The notes beneath the pieces were generated by a model that had not been told where the DNA came from, ran no database searches, and worked only from the letters and a program-made list of their open reading frames with translations. From PALSA-612 sp963765295 (GTDB lineage Bacteria > Actinomycetota > Thermoleophilia > Gaiellales > Gaiellaceae): a stretch of 64,000 nucleotides of DNA. The DNA lies in NCBI GenBank assembly GCA_963765295.1, contig CAVXVO010000006.1, positions 124,001 to 188,000 on the forward strand, read 5' to 3'. Shown piece by piece: positions 47,597 to 55,883 of the stretch; position 1 is the first letter of the stretch; each line of letters starts with the position of its first letter. Made by a program: the position numbers and the translations under genes.

Positions 47597-48742
47597 CTAT
47601 CCGAACGAGAAGATGACCGGGTACGACGCGGAGTTGTTGTTCGGATTGGTCTCGCCCTTGACGGGCTGGACGTCCACCTCGAGCGTCGTCTGCGAGACGA
47701 AGGTCGCCTGCGGGAGGTTCTTGAACGTGGCCGTCTGGGTCGCGCCCGGATTGATCAGCGGGATCGACACCGTCGCCGTGATCGGCTTCGGCGTCTGCTT
47801 CAGCGTGATCGTGACCTGCACGCTCGCGACCTGCACGTCGCCCGAGTTCTTCACCGACACGACGTAGCCGAGGTCCGTGCTCTGCACGATCGTGTTGAGC
47901 TGGTTCGGGTCGAGCGCCGTGCCCTTCGGGAGCACGGTCACACCGAGGAGCTGCGTGCCGATCGCCTTGCCGGCGGTGTTCCCGCCCGACGTGGTGTTGC
48001 CGTTCAGCCGCTCGACGACCGGAGTCCAGAAGGACTGGCTGTCGATGCCGTCCTCCGCGAAGTGCGAGACCGGCACCGCGAGTCCCGTGATGTTCTGCTG
48101 CGTCATCTCGGAGAGCGTCGCCTGGCGGAACTTGTCCTCCCAGATCACGTCCGACGCGACGAGGCGCTGGCCCTGGCTCGCAAGTACCGTGGCGGTCTCC
48201 GCCACCTTCGTCGACCCGGCTCCCGCGCGCAGGGCCTGGGAGAGGCCGCGCAGCCCGGAGACGCGGAACTGCAGCGCCTCGATCATGCTCGCGTTCGGGT
48301 CGGCGAGCCCGCGCGGCTCCTTGAGCTTCTCTGCCACGCCCACGTCGCTTTGCTGCTGCGCGGCGAGGGTGTCCATCTTGTTGGCCAGCTGCGAGGCCGT
48401 GATGCCCGGAGTCGCGATCGCCGTCGAGAGCGACGCGCCGAGCTGCGTCGAGTCATGCGCCAGGACCCGCACCTTGTCGAGATAGTTCGCGTACGACGAC
48501 TTCGTGCTCGAGCCCGAGCAGCTCTGCACCCAGAGGACGAGCAGGACGACGATCAGGATGCCGAACGCGATCAGGCCGGCGAGCCGCGCGGCGGGCGGCA
48601 GGCCGCCGCGATGCTCGGGAGGGCGCTTCGGCGGCGGTCCCGGAGGACGCTGCGAGCGCGGACGGCCGGGATCGGGCGGGCTCTCGCCCGTCTCGACGTC
48701 GTCGAAGAAGTCGAATTCGATATCTGAGTCGTACTCGCTCAT
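47597..48742 (-). CDS. Membrane-anchored protein with an extracytoplasmic beta domain
   Basis: A 381-residue protein: an acidic N-terminus (SEYDSDIEFDFFDD), a Pro-rich stretch, one transmembrane helix (LAGLIAFGILIVVLLVLWVQ), a helical domain (roughly 80-260), and a C-terminal beta-sandwich-like domain (YVVSVKNSGDVQVASVQVTITL). It lies directly before the DUF4446 gene and is divergent from the membrane kinase. The acidic cytoplasmic tail beside kinase genes could be a phosphorylation or FHA target; that is inference. Confidence 0.7.
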   Translation of the reverse strand: MSEYDSDIEFDFFDDVETGESPPDPGRPRSQRPPGPPPKRPPEHRGGLPPAARLAGLIAFGILIVVLLVLWVQSCSGSSTKSSYANYLDKVRVLAHDSTQLGASLSTAIATPGITASQLANKMDTLAAQQQSDVGVAEKLKEPRGLADPNASMIEALQFRVSGLRGLSQALRAGAGSTKVAETATVLASQGQRLVASDVIWEDKFRQATLSEMTQQNITGLAVPVSHFAEDGIDSQSFWTPVVERLNGNTTSGGNTAGKAIGTQLLGVTVLPKGTALDPNQLNTIVQSTDLGYVVSVKNSGDVQVASVQVTITLKQTPKPITATVSIPLINPGATQTATFKNLPQATFVSQTTLEVDVQPVKGETNPNNNSASYPVIFSFG

Positions 48743-48856
48743 CTTGGCCACGGCCCGGGCGAGACCCGGATTCACTCTAGTCGAACGATTCTCTGGGGAG
48801 CGCAGTTGTTCGGCGCGCGCAGGACTTTCTCCTGTCGGCGCCAAACAGATCGGTGG

Positions 48857-50596
48857 ATGTCTCGACCTGCCGCCGTGGGAGCTTCTGGCAGCCTGGTCCT
48901 GAACCGTTACCTGCCGGTGCGCCCGCTCGGCACCGGCGGCTCGGGCTCGGTCTGGCTTGCGCGTGAGGTGGAAACCGACCGCGAGGTGGCGCTCAAGATC
49001 GTTCCGCGCGAGGGCACGGCCGGATCGCGCGCGGAGCGCGAGGCGGCCGCGGCGGCGAGGCTCCGCCATCCGCGCTGCCTGCGCGCGCACGCGCTGGCAC
49101 GCGACAGCGGCCACGTCTACATCGTCTACGAGTACGTCGCCGGCAAGACGCTGCGTGAGGCGATGCGGGCGGGCGAGCTCGGCGACGCGGCCACGCTCGA
49201 GGCGGCCGCCCAGGTTCTCGAGGGCCTCGCACACGCGCACGCCCACGGGATCGTTCACCGCGACGTGAAGCCGGCGAACGTCCTGCTGGTGGAGGGCCGC
49301 GGCGTCTCGGTCAAGCTGTTCGACTTCGGCCTCGCACTCATGAACGAGGAGCAGAGCCTGACCGCGCACGGCGACATCCCGGGCACGCTCGCCTACATCT
49401 CGCCGGAACGGCTGCGCGGCGAGGCGGCCGGCCCGGCAGCCGACGTCTGGGCCGTCGGCGTCCTCCTCTGGGAGTCGCTGGCCGGCTTCCATCCGTTCTG
49501 GGGCGGAACACTCATCGACACGGCGAAGGCGATCGGCAAGGGAGCTCCGACGCTCCGCGAGCAGCGCCCCGATCTCCCCCGCCCGATCGTCGCCTGCGTC
49601 GATCGCGCGCTCTCGGTCGCACCCGGACGCCGTCCCACCGCCGCATCCCTCGCGGGGGCGCTGCGCCAGGCGGCGGCCGGACTCGAGCGCCGCCCCGTGC
49701 GCAGGACCGCGGGCAAGCTTCGGCTCGCCGTACGGCGGCCTGCCGCTGCACCGGCCCCGCCGCAGCGAGCGCCGCTGTCGGTGCGCCAGGTGCAGGAGCC
49801 GGCACAGCGGATCGTCGCAGCCGCCGGCGCCGCCGCAGCCGCCGGGATCACGTCTGCCGCATTGCCGTTCTTCCCGGCCGGCTGGCCGCTCGGGATCGCG
49901 GCCGCCGCGGCTCTGATCACGATCCTCTCCGAGCCCGCCGGCCTTGCCTTCTGCCTCGCCGTGCCCGTCCTGCCGCTCGGGAACTACTCGCTCGGGCTCG
50001 CGGAGCTGTACGGGATCGTCGCGGCGCTGGCGCTCGTCGCGCTCTGGCGAACGGCCCGCGCCGGCCTGCTGGTCGCGCTCGGCGCAGGACTCGGCGCGAT
50101 CGGAGCGCTCGCGCTCCTCCCCCTCCTCGGGCTCGCCGTGCGCTGGCCGGCGCGCCGTGCGGTGTGCGTGGCCGGGGCGGTGCTCGTCGCGGCGGCGGCG
50201 GGCAGCGCGAACCGGGTGCATCAGCTACGCATCCCGGCGTCGAACAGCCTGCTCGTCGCCGGCCGTTCGGTCGCTTCCGAGCTCGCCCACCATCCACAGG
50301 TGCTCGCACTCGCGGGCGCGCTGGCCCTGGGCGCAGCCGTGCTGCCGCTCGTCCGACGCCGCGGGCCGGTCGCCGCGGTCGGATACGCGGTCGTCGTCGG
50401 CGGGCTGACGGTCGTCCCCGCGCCGCACGCCCCGAACGTCGCCGTCCTCGCCGTCACGGCCGCGACCGGCGTCGCGCTCGCGCTCGAGCCGTACGCGACC
50501 AGACCGCGACGACCGAAGGTCGTCCAGCCGGTCGAGGAGACGACTGCCACCGTCAAGGCGGCTCCAGCGGCCCAGGCAGCCGCGGGCCGCCGCTAG
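48857..50596 (+). CDS. Serine/threonine protein kinase with a polytopic membrane domain
   Basis: A 579-residue protein. The kinase domain (about 15-270) has the P-loop PLGTGGSGSVW, the lysine in VALKIVPRE, catalytic HRDVKPANVLL, DFGLAL and SPERLRG. A Pro/Ala linker follows, then roughly eight hydrophobic helices (about 330-560) instead of PASTA repeats. ATG 48857 is chosen because it starts shortly before LVLNRYLPVRPLG. It opens the signalling and wall block; the helix bundle may sense a membrane signal. Confidence 0.85.
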   Translation: MSRPAAVGASGSLVLNRYLPVRPLGTGGSGSVWLAREVETDREVALKIVPREGTAGSRAEREAAAAARLRHPRCLRAHALARDSGHVYIVYEYVAGKTLREAMRAGELGDAATLEAAAQVLEGLAHAHAHGIVHRDVKPANVLLVEGRGVSVKLFDFGLALMNEEQSLTAHGDIPGTLAYISPERLRGEAAGPAADVWAVGVLLWESLAGFHPFWGGTLIDTAKAIGKGAPTLREQRPDLPRPIVACVDRALSVAPGRRPTAASLAGALRQAAAGLERRPVRRTAGKLRLAVRRPAAAPAPPQRAPLSVRQVQEPAQRIVAAAGAAAAAGITSAALPFFPAGWPLGIAAAAALITILSEPAGLAFCLAVPVLPLGNYSLGLAELYGIVAALALVALWRTARAGLLVALGAGLGAIGALALLPLLGLAVRWPARRAVCVAGAVLVAAAAGSANRVHQLRIPASNSLLVAGRSVASELAHHPQVLALAGALALGAAVLPLVRRRGPVAAVGYAVVVGGLTVVPAPHAPNVAVLAVTAATGVALALEPYATRPRRPKVVQPVEETTATVKAAPAAQAAAGRR

Positions 50597-50622
50597 ACTC
50601 GAACAGCTTAAAGACCGGCACC

Positions 50623-51390
50623 TTGAGCGTTCTCCGCGGGATCGAGCAGAAGATCGAAGCACTCGTCGAGGGTGTGTTCGGACGCGCCTTCAGAACGAAC
50701 GTCCAGCCTGTCGAGCTGGCACGGAAGCTGGTCAAGGAGATGGACGACCACCGGACGGTCTCGGTCTCGCGCGTCTACGTCCCGAACGAGTACACGATCT
50801 ACCTCTCGCAGCACGACCGCACCCAGTTCCAGCCCTACGAGGACTCACTCAAGCTCGAGCTGCAGGACTACCTCGCCGAGCACGCGCGCCGGGAGGGCTA
50901 CGCGATGCTGTCGCCGCCCACCGTCGTGCTCCAGACCGACTCCGACCTCGGGCTCGGCGTGTTCGGGATCGCGACGCGGATGGTGCAGCGCGGCCGGCGG
51001 GCCGGCGGGGACGCGCCCGCGCCGAAGCCCGCGAGCGCAACCATGGTCTACCGGCCCAAGTCCGACGAGCCCGTTCCGGACGACGACGCTTCCGCGCCGG
51101 TCGAGCGCGAGGTCGCCTCGCTGACGATCGACGGCGAGCGCCATCCGATCGACAAGCGCGTGGTCGTGCTCGGGCGCTCACAGGACTGCGACTTCCAGCT
51201 CGCCGATCCGAACGTCTCGCGCCGCCACGCGGAGGTGCGGCAGGAGGAGACGTCGTTCTGGATCGTGGATCTCGGATCGACGAACGGGTTGGAAGTGAAC
51301 GGCCGGCGGCTACGCCAGTCGAAGCTCGAGGACGGCGACCGCATCACGCTCGGCTCGACCGAGGTCGTCTTCGAGCGCGGGCTTCCATGA
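50623..51390 (+). CDS. fhaA: FhaA-type protein: DUF3662 plus FHA domain
   Basis: A 255-residue protein with the N-terminal FhaA domain (SVLRGIEQKIEALVEGVFGRAF, ELARKLVKEMDDHRTVSVSRVYVPNEY), a flexible middle, and a C-terminal FHA domain (VVVLGRSQDCDFQLADPNVSRRHAEV, DLGSTNGLEVNG). FHA domains bind phosphothreonine. The start is TTG 50623, fitting the family N-terminus. Homologues in mycobacteria lie in the same order. Confidence 0.92.
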   Translation: MSVLRGIEQKIEALVEGVFGRAFRTNVQPVELARKLVKEMDDHRTVSVSRVYVPNEYTIYLSQHDRTQFQPYEDSLKLELQDYLAEHARREGYAMLSPPTVVLQTDSDLGLGVFGIATRMVQRGRRAGGDAPAPKPASATMVYRPKSDEPVPDDDASAPVEREVASLTIDGERHPIDKRVVVLGRSQDCDFQLADPNVSRRHAEVRQEETSFWIVDLGSTNGLEVNGRRLRQSKLEDGDRITLGSTEVVFERGLP

Positions 51391-51890
51391 CACTCGGCTC
51401 GATCGCGGTCGAGGAAGTCCTCCTCCTCCTCAAGGTCGGGTTCCTCGTCCTGCTCTATCTGTTCATCTGGCGCGTCGTGCGGAGCGCGAGCCGCGACCTC
51501 CGTGGCGCGCCGCAGGAGAGCATCATCCTGGCGCCCCAGCGCGTGCAGGAGCAGAAGAAGCGCCGCAAGCAGGCGCAGGCAGGCGCCAAACCGGCCGGCA
51601 AGCTGGTCGTCGTGACCAGCCCGGCACTCCGAACGGGCGAGGAGCTTCCGGTCGACTCGTCGCCGCTGATCGTCGGCCGCGACGCCGAGAACGACGTGCC
51701 GCTCGTGCGCGACGAGTTCTCGTCCGGCCGCCACGCCCGCATCGAGCCTCGCCGGGACGGCGTCTGGGTCGAGGACGTCGGCTCCACCAACGGTACCTTC
51801 GTCAACGGTGTGCCACTCACGGCCCCTCGCAAGCTGTCCTCCGGCGACGTGATCCGGATCGGGCAGACCGACCTCCGCTTCGAGCGATGA
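51387..51890 (+). CDS. fhaB: FhaB (FipA)-type FHA protein
   Basis: A 167-residue protein: one N-terminal membrane helix (VLLLLKVGFLVLLYLFIWRVV), a basic coil (QEQKKRRKQAQAG), and an FHA domain (PLIVGRDAENDVPLVRDEFSSGRHARI, DVGSTNGTFVNG). Four-base overlaps with fhaA and pstP. Confidence 0.93.
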   Translation: MTLGSIAVEEVLLLLKVGFLVLLYLFIWRVVRSASRDLRGAPQESIILAPQRVQEQKKRRKQAQAGAKPAGKLVVVTSPALRTGEELPVDSSPLIVGRDAENDVPLVRDEFSSGRHARIEPRRDGVWVEDVGSTNGTFVNGVPLTAPRKLSSGDVIRIGQTDLRFER

Positions 51891-53065
51891 GCCTCGCGCG
51901 CGCAACCGCGGTCACCGACACCGGCCTGCGCCGGCGCAAGAACGAGGACGCCTACGTCTGCGATCCGCCGCTCTTCGCGATCGCCGACGGGATGGGCGGG
52001 GCACAGGCGGGGGAGATCGCCTCGCACCTCGCCGCCACCTCCGTCCAGCACGCCGAGCGCGGCGGGCCTTCCGACGAGGAGCACGTCGTCCGGCTGATTC
52101 AGGATGCGAACCGGAGCGTCTACGAGCGGGCCCGGACGGACGACTCCACCTCCGGCATGGGCACGACGATGACGGTCGCCCTGCTCGACGGCGACATCGT
52201 CCGCATCGGACATGTCGGCGACTCGCGCGCGTATCTCGTCCGCGACCACGCGCTCGAGCAGCTGACCGAGGACCACTCGCTCGTCGGCGAGCTGATCCGT
52301 TCGGGACGACTGTCCCCCGAGGAGGCCGAGGCGCACCCGCACCGTTCCGTGATCACACGTGTCCTCGGCACCGACCCCGACGTCGACGTCGACGCCTTCT
52401 CGATCGCCACGAAGCCCGGCGACCTGTTCATGCTCTGCTCGGACGGCCTCTCGTCGATGGTCGACGACGCGCGGATCCTCGAGCTGATCGAGGAGAACCG
52501 CGGCGACGTCGACGCGACCGGGCGGGCTCTCGTCGCCGCGGCGAACGCGAGCGGCGGCGAGGACAACATCACCGTCGTCCTGTTCACGATCGCGACACTC
52601 GACGACACGATCGAGATCCCCGGCACGCTCGCCGGCCCCGCTCCTGCCGACAGGGATCCCGACGAGGACACGCTCAGCGGCCTGGGAGCCGTACCGACGG
52701 TGCAGCCCGCAGCCGGGACGCCGCCGGTCCCGGCGCCACGCAAGCGGCGCCGCCTGTCCTGGCGCATCGGGCTCGTGGTCGCGGTCGTCCTGCTCGCCGC
52801 GCTCGTGGGAGGCGCGGTGTACGGGCTCTCGCGCGCGAACTTCGTCGGCTCGGACGCCAACGGCTTCGTGGCGGTCTACCAGGGCGTGCCGTGGGACCTG
52901 CCGTTCGGGATCCACCTCTACCGCGAGGTGTACACGAGCCGGCTCCTCGCGGCGGAGCTGTCGGAGCAGGAGCGGCGCAAGCTCTTCGACCACACGCTCC
53001 GCGGCCGCAACCAGGCCGAACAGCTCGTGAAGCAGTACGGCCGCTACGTGGTGGGAGCGCAATGA
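51887..53065 (+). CDS. pstP: PstP-type PP2C serine/threonine phosphatase
   Basis: A 392-residue phosphatase. The PP2C core shows KNEDAYVCD, FAIADGMGGAQAGEIAS, MGTTMTVALL, GHVGDSRAYLVRD, LCSDGLSSMV and GGEDNITVVL, covering the metal aspartates. A linker, one transmembrane helix (IGLVVAVVLLAALVGGAVY) and an external domain of about 75 residues follow. It reverses the kinases of this cluster. Confidence 0.95.
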   Translation: MSLARATAVTDTGLRRRKNEDAYVCDPPLFAIADGMGGAQAGEIASHLAATSVQHAERGGPSDEEHVVRLIQDANRSVYERARTDDSTSGMGTTMTVALLDGDIVRIGHVGDSRAYLVRDHALEQLTEDHSLVGELIRSGRLSPEEAEAHPHRSVITRVLGTDPDVDVDAFSIATKPGDLFMLCSDGLSSMVDDARILELIEENRGDVDATGRALVAAANASGGEDNITVVLFTIATLDDTIEIPGTLAGPAPADRDPDEDTLSGLGAVPTVQPAAGTPPVPAPRKRRRLSWRIGLVVAVVLLAALVGGAVYGLSRANFVGSDANGFVAVYQGVPWDLPFGIHLYREVYTSRLLAAELSEQERRKLFDHTLRGRNQAEQLVKQYGRYVVGAQ

Positions 53066-54369
53066 GCTACCGGAACCGCGAGCTGGCGAGCCTCGTCGTC
53101 GTCGCGCTGATGACCGGCTTCGGCTTCGCCAGCGTCTACATCGCGCGGCAGGACGTCGTCTCGGCGTCGTCGCTCAGCTACGGCATCTTCTTCCTGGCTC
53201 TCTACCTCGCCGCGCACGTCGTGACGCGGATCACCGTGCCGTCGGCGGATCCGTACATCCTTCCGCTCGGCGGCCTGCTGACGGCGATCGGCGTCACCGA
53301 GATCTACCGGATCAACCCGCAGGACGCGCTGCGCCAGAGCCTGTGGATCGTGATCGGCCTCGCCGCCTTCGCCGCGACGCTGTTCCTGTTCCGGCGCGAC
53401 TACCGGCGGCTCGAGAGCTACAAGTACATCTGCGGGATCGGAGCCGTCGCCCTGCTGATGCTGCCCGCGCTGCCCGGCATCGGCGAGCGTGTGAACGGCG
53501 CCCGCCTGTGGATCCACGTCGCCGGCTTCCAGATCCAGCCGGGCGAGTTCGCGAAGCTGCTTCTGATCGTCTTCCTGGCCGGCTACCTGCGGGAGAAGCG
53601 CGAGGTGCTGGCGCAGGGGCGGCTGAAGGACCTCGGGCCGCTGCTCCTGATCTGGGGCGCGGCGATGCTCGTCCTGCTCGAGACGAGCGACCTCGGGAGC
53701 GCGCTCCTCTACTTCGGGATCTTCCTGGCCATGACCTACGTCGCCACCGGCTCGCTCAAGTACCCGGTCGGCGGCGGCATCCTCTTCGTCCTCGGCTCGT
53801 ATGCGGCGTACGAGTACGTGGGGCGCGTTCGGGAGCGCGTGACGATCTGGCTGCATCCGTGGACGAACCACTTCGTCTACTGCGCCCAGACCGGGAAGGC
53901 CGACCGCTACCGTCAGGACTGCGCGAGCTACCAGCTCGTCAAGTCCCTGTACTCGATCGGCAACGGCCACTTCGGCGGTTCGGGCTTCGGCAAGGGGACG
54001 TTCACCGACACGGCCGGAAACCCGCTGATCCCCTACCTCAAGACCGACTTCATCTTCTCCGCGCTGGCGCAGGAGCTCGGCCTGATCGGCGTCGCCGCGT
54101 TCCTGCTCGTCTACATGGTGTTCGCGCTGCGCGGCTTCCGGATCGGGATGATCGCCGAGGACGGCTTCTCGAAGCTGCTCGCCGTCGGGCTCACCTTCGG
54201 GTTCGTGCTGCAGACGTTCATCATCGTCGGCGGCGTCGTCCGGATCATCCCGCTGACCGGGATCACGCTTCCCTTCGTGAGCTACGGCGGCTCGAGCATC
54301 GTCGCCAACTTCGTCCTGCTCGCGGGCCTCCTCCTCGTCTCCGACCGGGCCCAGGCGAGGCAGCGATGA
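53062..54369 (+). CDS. rodA: SEDS-family peptidoglycan polymerase (RodA/FtsW)
   Basis: A 435-residue protein with about 12 membrane helices. SEDS signatures: GARLWIHVAGFQIQPGEFAKLLLIVFLA, LLETSDLGSALLYFGIF with the catalytic Asp, KTDFIFSALAQELGLIG, and PLTGITLPFVSYGGSSI at the end. Next to pbpA it should form the glycosyltransferase-transpeptidase pair of wall elongation. Overlaps pstP and pbpA. Confidence 0.95.
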   Translation: MSYRNRELASLVVVALMTGFGFASVYIARQDVVSASSLSYGIFFLALYLAAHVVTRITVPSADPYILPLGGLLTAIGVTEIYRINPQDALRQSLWIVIGLAAFAATLFLFRRDYRRLESYKYICGIGAVALLMLPALPGIGERVNGARLWIHVAGFQIQPGEFAKLLLIVFLAGYLREKREVLAQGRLKDLGPLLLIWGAAMLVLLETSDLGSALLYFGIFLAMTYVATGSLKYPVGGGILFVLGSYAAYEYVGRVRERVTIWLHPWTNHFVYCAQTGKADRYRQDCASYQLVKSLYSIGNGHFGGSGFGKGTFTDTAGNPLIPYLKTDFIFSALAQELGLIGVAAFLLVYMVFALRGFRIGMIAEDGFSKLLAVGLTFGFVLQTFIIVGGVVRIIPLTGITLPFVSYGGSSIVANFVLLAGLLLVSDRAQARQR

Positions 54370-55868
54370 ACGACCGCATCCGCACGATCGCCGTCGTCGG
54401 GATGGTGCTGCTCGCGGCGCTCGTGCTCGGCACCACCTACTGGCAGGCCTGGGCCGAGGGTGACCTCGCGTCGAAGCAGGACAACGCGATCCAGCGCGTG
54501 GCGCAGTTCGAGATCGACCGCGGAGACATCAAGGCCGGAAACGGCCAGCCGCTGGCCCTGAACCGCGTCGTCCACGTGAACGGGAACACGTACTACCTGC
54601 GGCACTACCCGACCGGGCCGCTCGTCGCGAACGTCGTCGGCTACTCGACGCAGGGGCGCTCGCGCGCCGGCCTCGAGCGCTCCTTCAACGACTACCTCAC
54701 AGGCTCGAACTCCGACCTGAACACGGTGCTGAACTCGACGCTCAACTCGCTCGAGGGCAAGACCGTGCGAGGCAACTCGCTCGTCCTCACGCTCCGGCTC
54801 GGCCCGCAGTTCCTCGCGCAGCGGGCGCTGGCCGGGTCGTGCGGCGCCGCCGTCGCGCTCGACATCAAGACGGGAAAGGTGCTCGTGATGGCGACCTCCC
54901 CGACCTACAACCCGAATCTCGTCGAGCACCACTTCGACAAGATCGCGAACACGAAAGCGCCCTGCTTCTCGGCCCCGGCGCCGCTCGTGAACCGCGCCAC
55001 CGCAGGTCTGTACCAGCCGGGGTCGACCTTCAAGCTCGTCACCGCCGCCGCCGCGCTCGACTCCGGCACGTTCACGCCGAACTCGCCGTTCTTCGACCCC
55101 GGCTTCTGCGTCGAGTACGGCAAGCCGGTGTACAACTTCGGCCTCGAGTCGGGAGGGCCGGAGCGTTTCGGCAACGTCACGCTCGCCGAGGGTCTCCAGC
55201 ATTCGATCAACTCGGTGTACTGCAACATCGGGAAGAAGCTCGGCGCGCTGAAGATCCTCGAGTACGCGAAGAAGTTCGGGCTCTACTCGCCCCCAGGTCT
55301 CGAGACGCCCACGGACGAGCAGGCGACGAGCGGGCTCTACGACTGCTCCAAAGGGCCCTGCCGGCTGTTCTATCCGAAGCACAACTACCAGGTCGACCCG
55401 GGCCGGCTCGGGTTCGGCCAGGAGCGGATGCAGGTGACGCCGCTGCAGATGGCAATGGTGGCGGCGGCAATTGGCAACGGCGGTGTCGTCATGCAGCCCT
55501 ACGTCGTCGACCGGATCCTCAAACCCGGAGGAGGCGTTCTCTCGACCACGAAGCCGAAGGAACGTGGGCGCGCGATCTCTCCGCAGACGGCAAGCGAGCT
55601 GAACACGATGATGCAGTCGGTCGTCACCGGCGGCACCGGCACCGCTGCTCAGATCCCCGGCGTGCTGGTCGCAGGCAAGACCGGCACGGCCGAGACGGGC
55701 CGGAAGAACATCAACACGGCCTGGTTCGTCAGCTTCGCACCGGCGGACAACCCGCGCTACGCGGTCGCCGTCGTCCTCGAGAACCAGGTCCAGAAGACGG
55801 GCGGCGAGGTCGCGGCGCCGATCGCGAAGACGATCATGGAATCGCTCCTCCGACAGGCGACGCCCTAA
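54366..55868 (+). CDS. pbpA: Class B penicillin-binding protein (PbpA type)
   Basis: A 500-residue transpeptidase with an N-terminal membrane anchor, a dimerisation region (FEIDRGDIKAGNG; GLERSFNDYLTG) and a transpeptidase domain with catalytic SxxK in QPGSTFKLVTAAAALD, SxN in HSINSVYCNIG and KTGT in VAGKTGTAETG. Matches the partner-of-RodA position of mycobacterial PbpA. Confidence 0.95.
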   Translation: MNDRIRTIAVVGMVLLAALVLGTTYWQAWAEGDLASKQDNAIQRVAQFEIDRGDIKAGNGQPLALNRVVHVNGNTYYLRHYPTGPLVANVVGYSTQGRSRAGLERSFNDYLTGSNSDLNTVLNSTLNSLEGKTVRGNSLVLTLRLGPQFLAQRALAGSCGAAVALDIKTGKVLVMATSPTYNPNLVEHHFDKIANTKAPCFSAPAPLVNRATAGLYQPGSTFKLVTAAAALDSGTFTPNSPFFDPGFCVEYGKPVYNFGLESGGPERFGNVTLAEGLQHSINSVYCNIGKKLGALKILEYAKKFGLYSPPGLETPTDEQATSGLYDCSKGPCRLFYPKHNYQVDPGRLGFGQERMQVTPLQMAMVAAAIGNGGVVMQPYVVDRILKPGGGVLSTTKPKERGRAISPQTASELNTMMQSVVTGGTGTAAQIPGVLVAGKTGTAETGRKNINTAWFVSFAPADNPRYAVAVVLENQVQKTGGEVAAPIAKTIMESLLRQATP

Positions 55869-55883
55869 CCTTAGGAAGCCGCC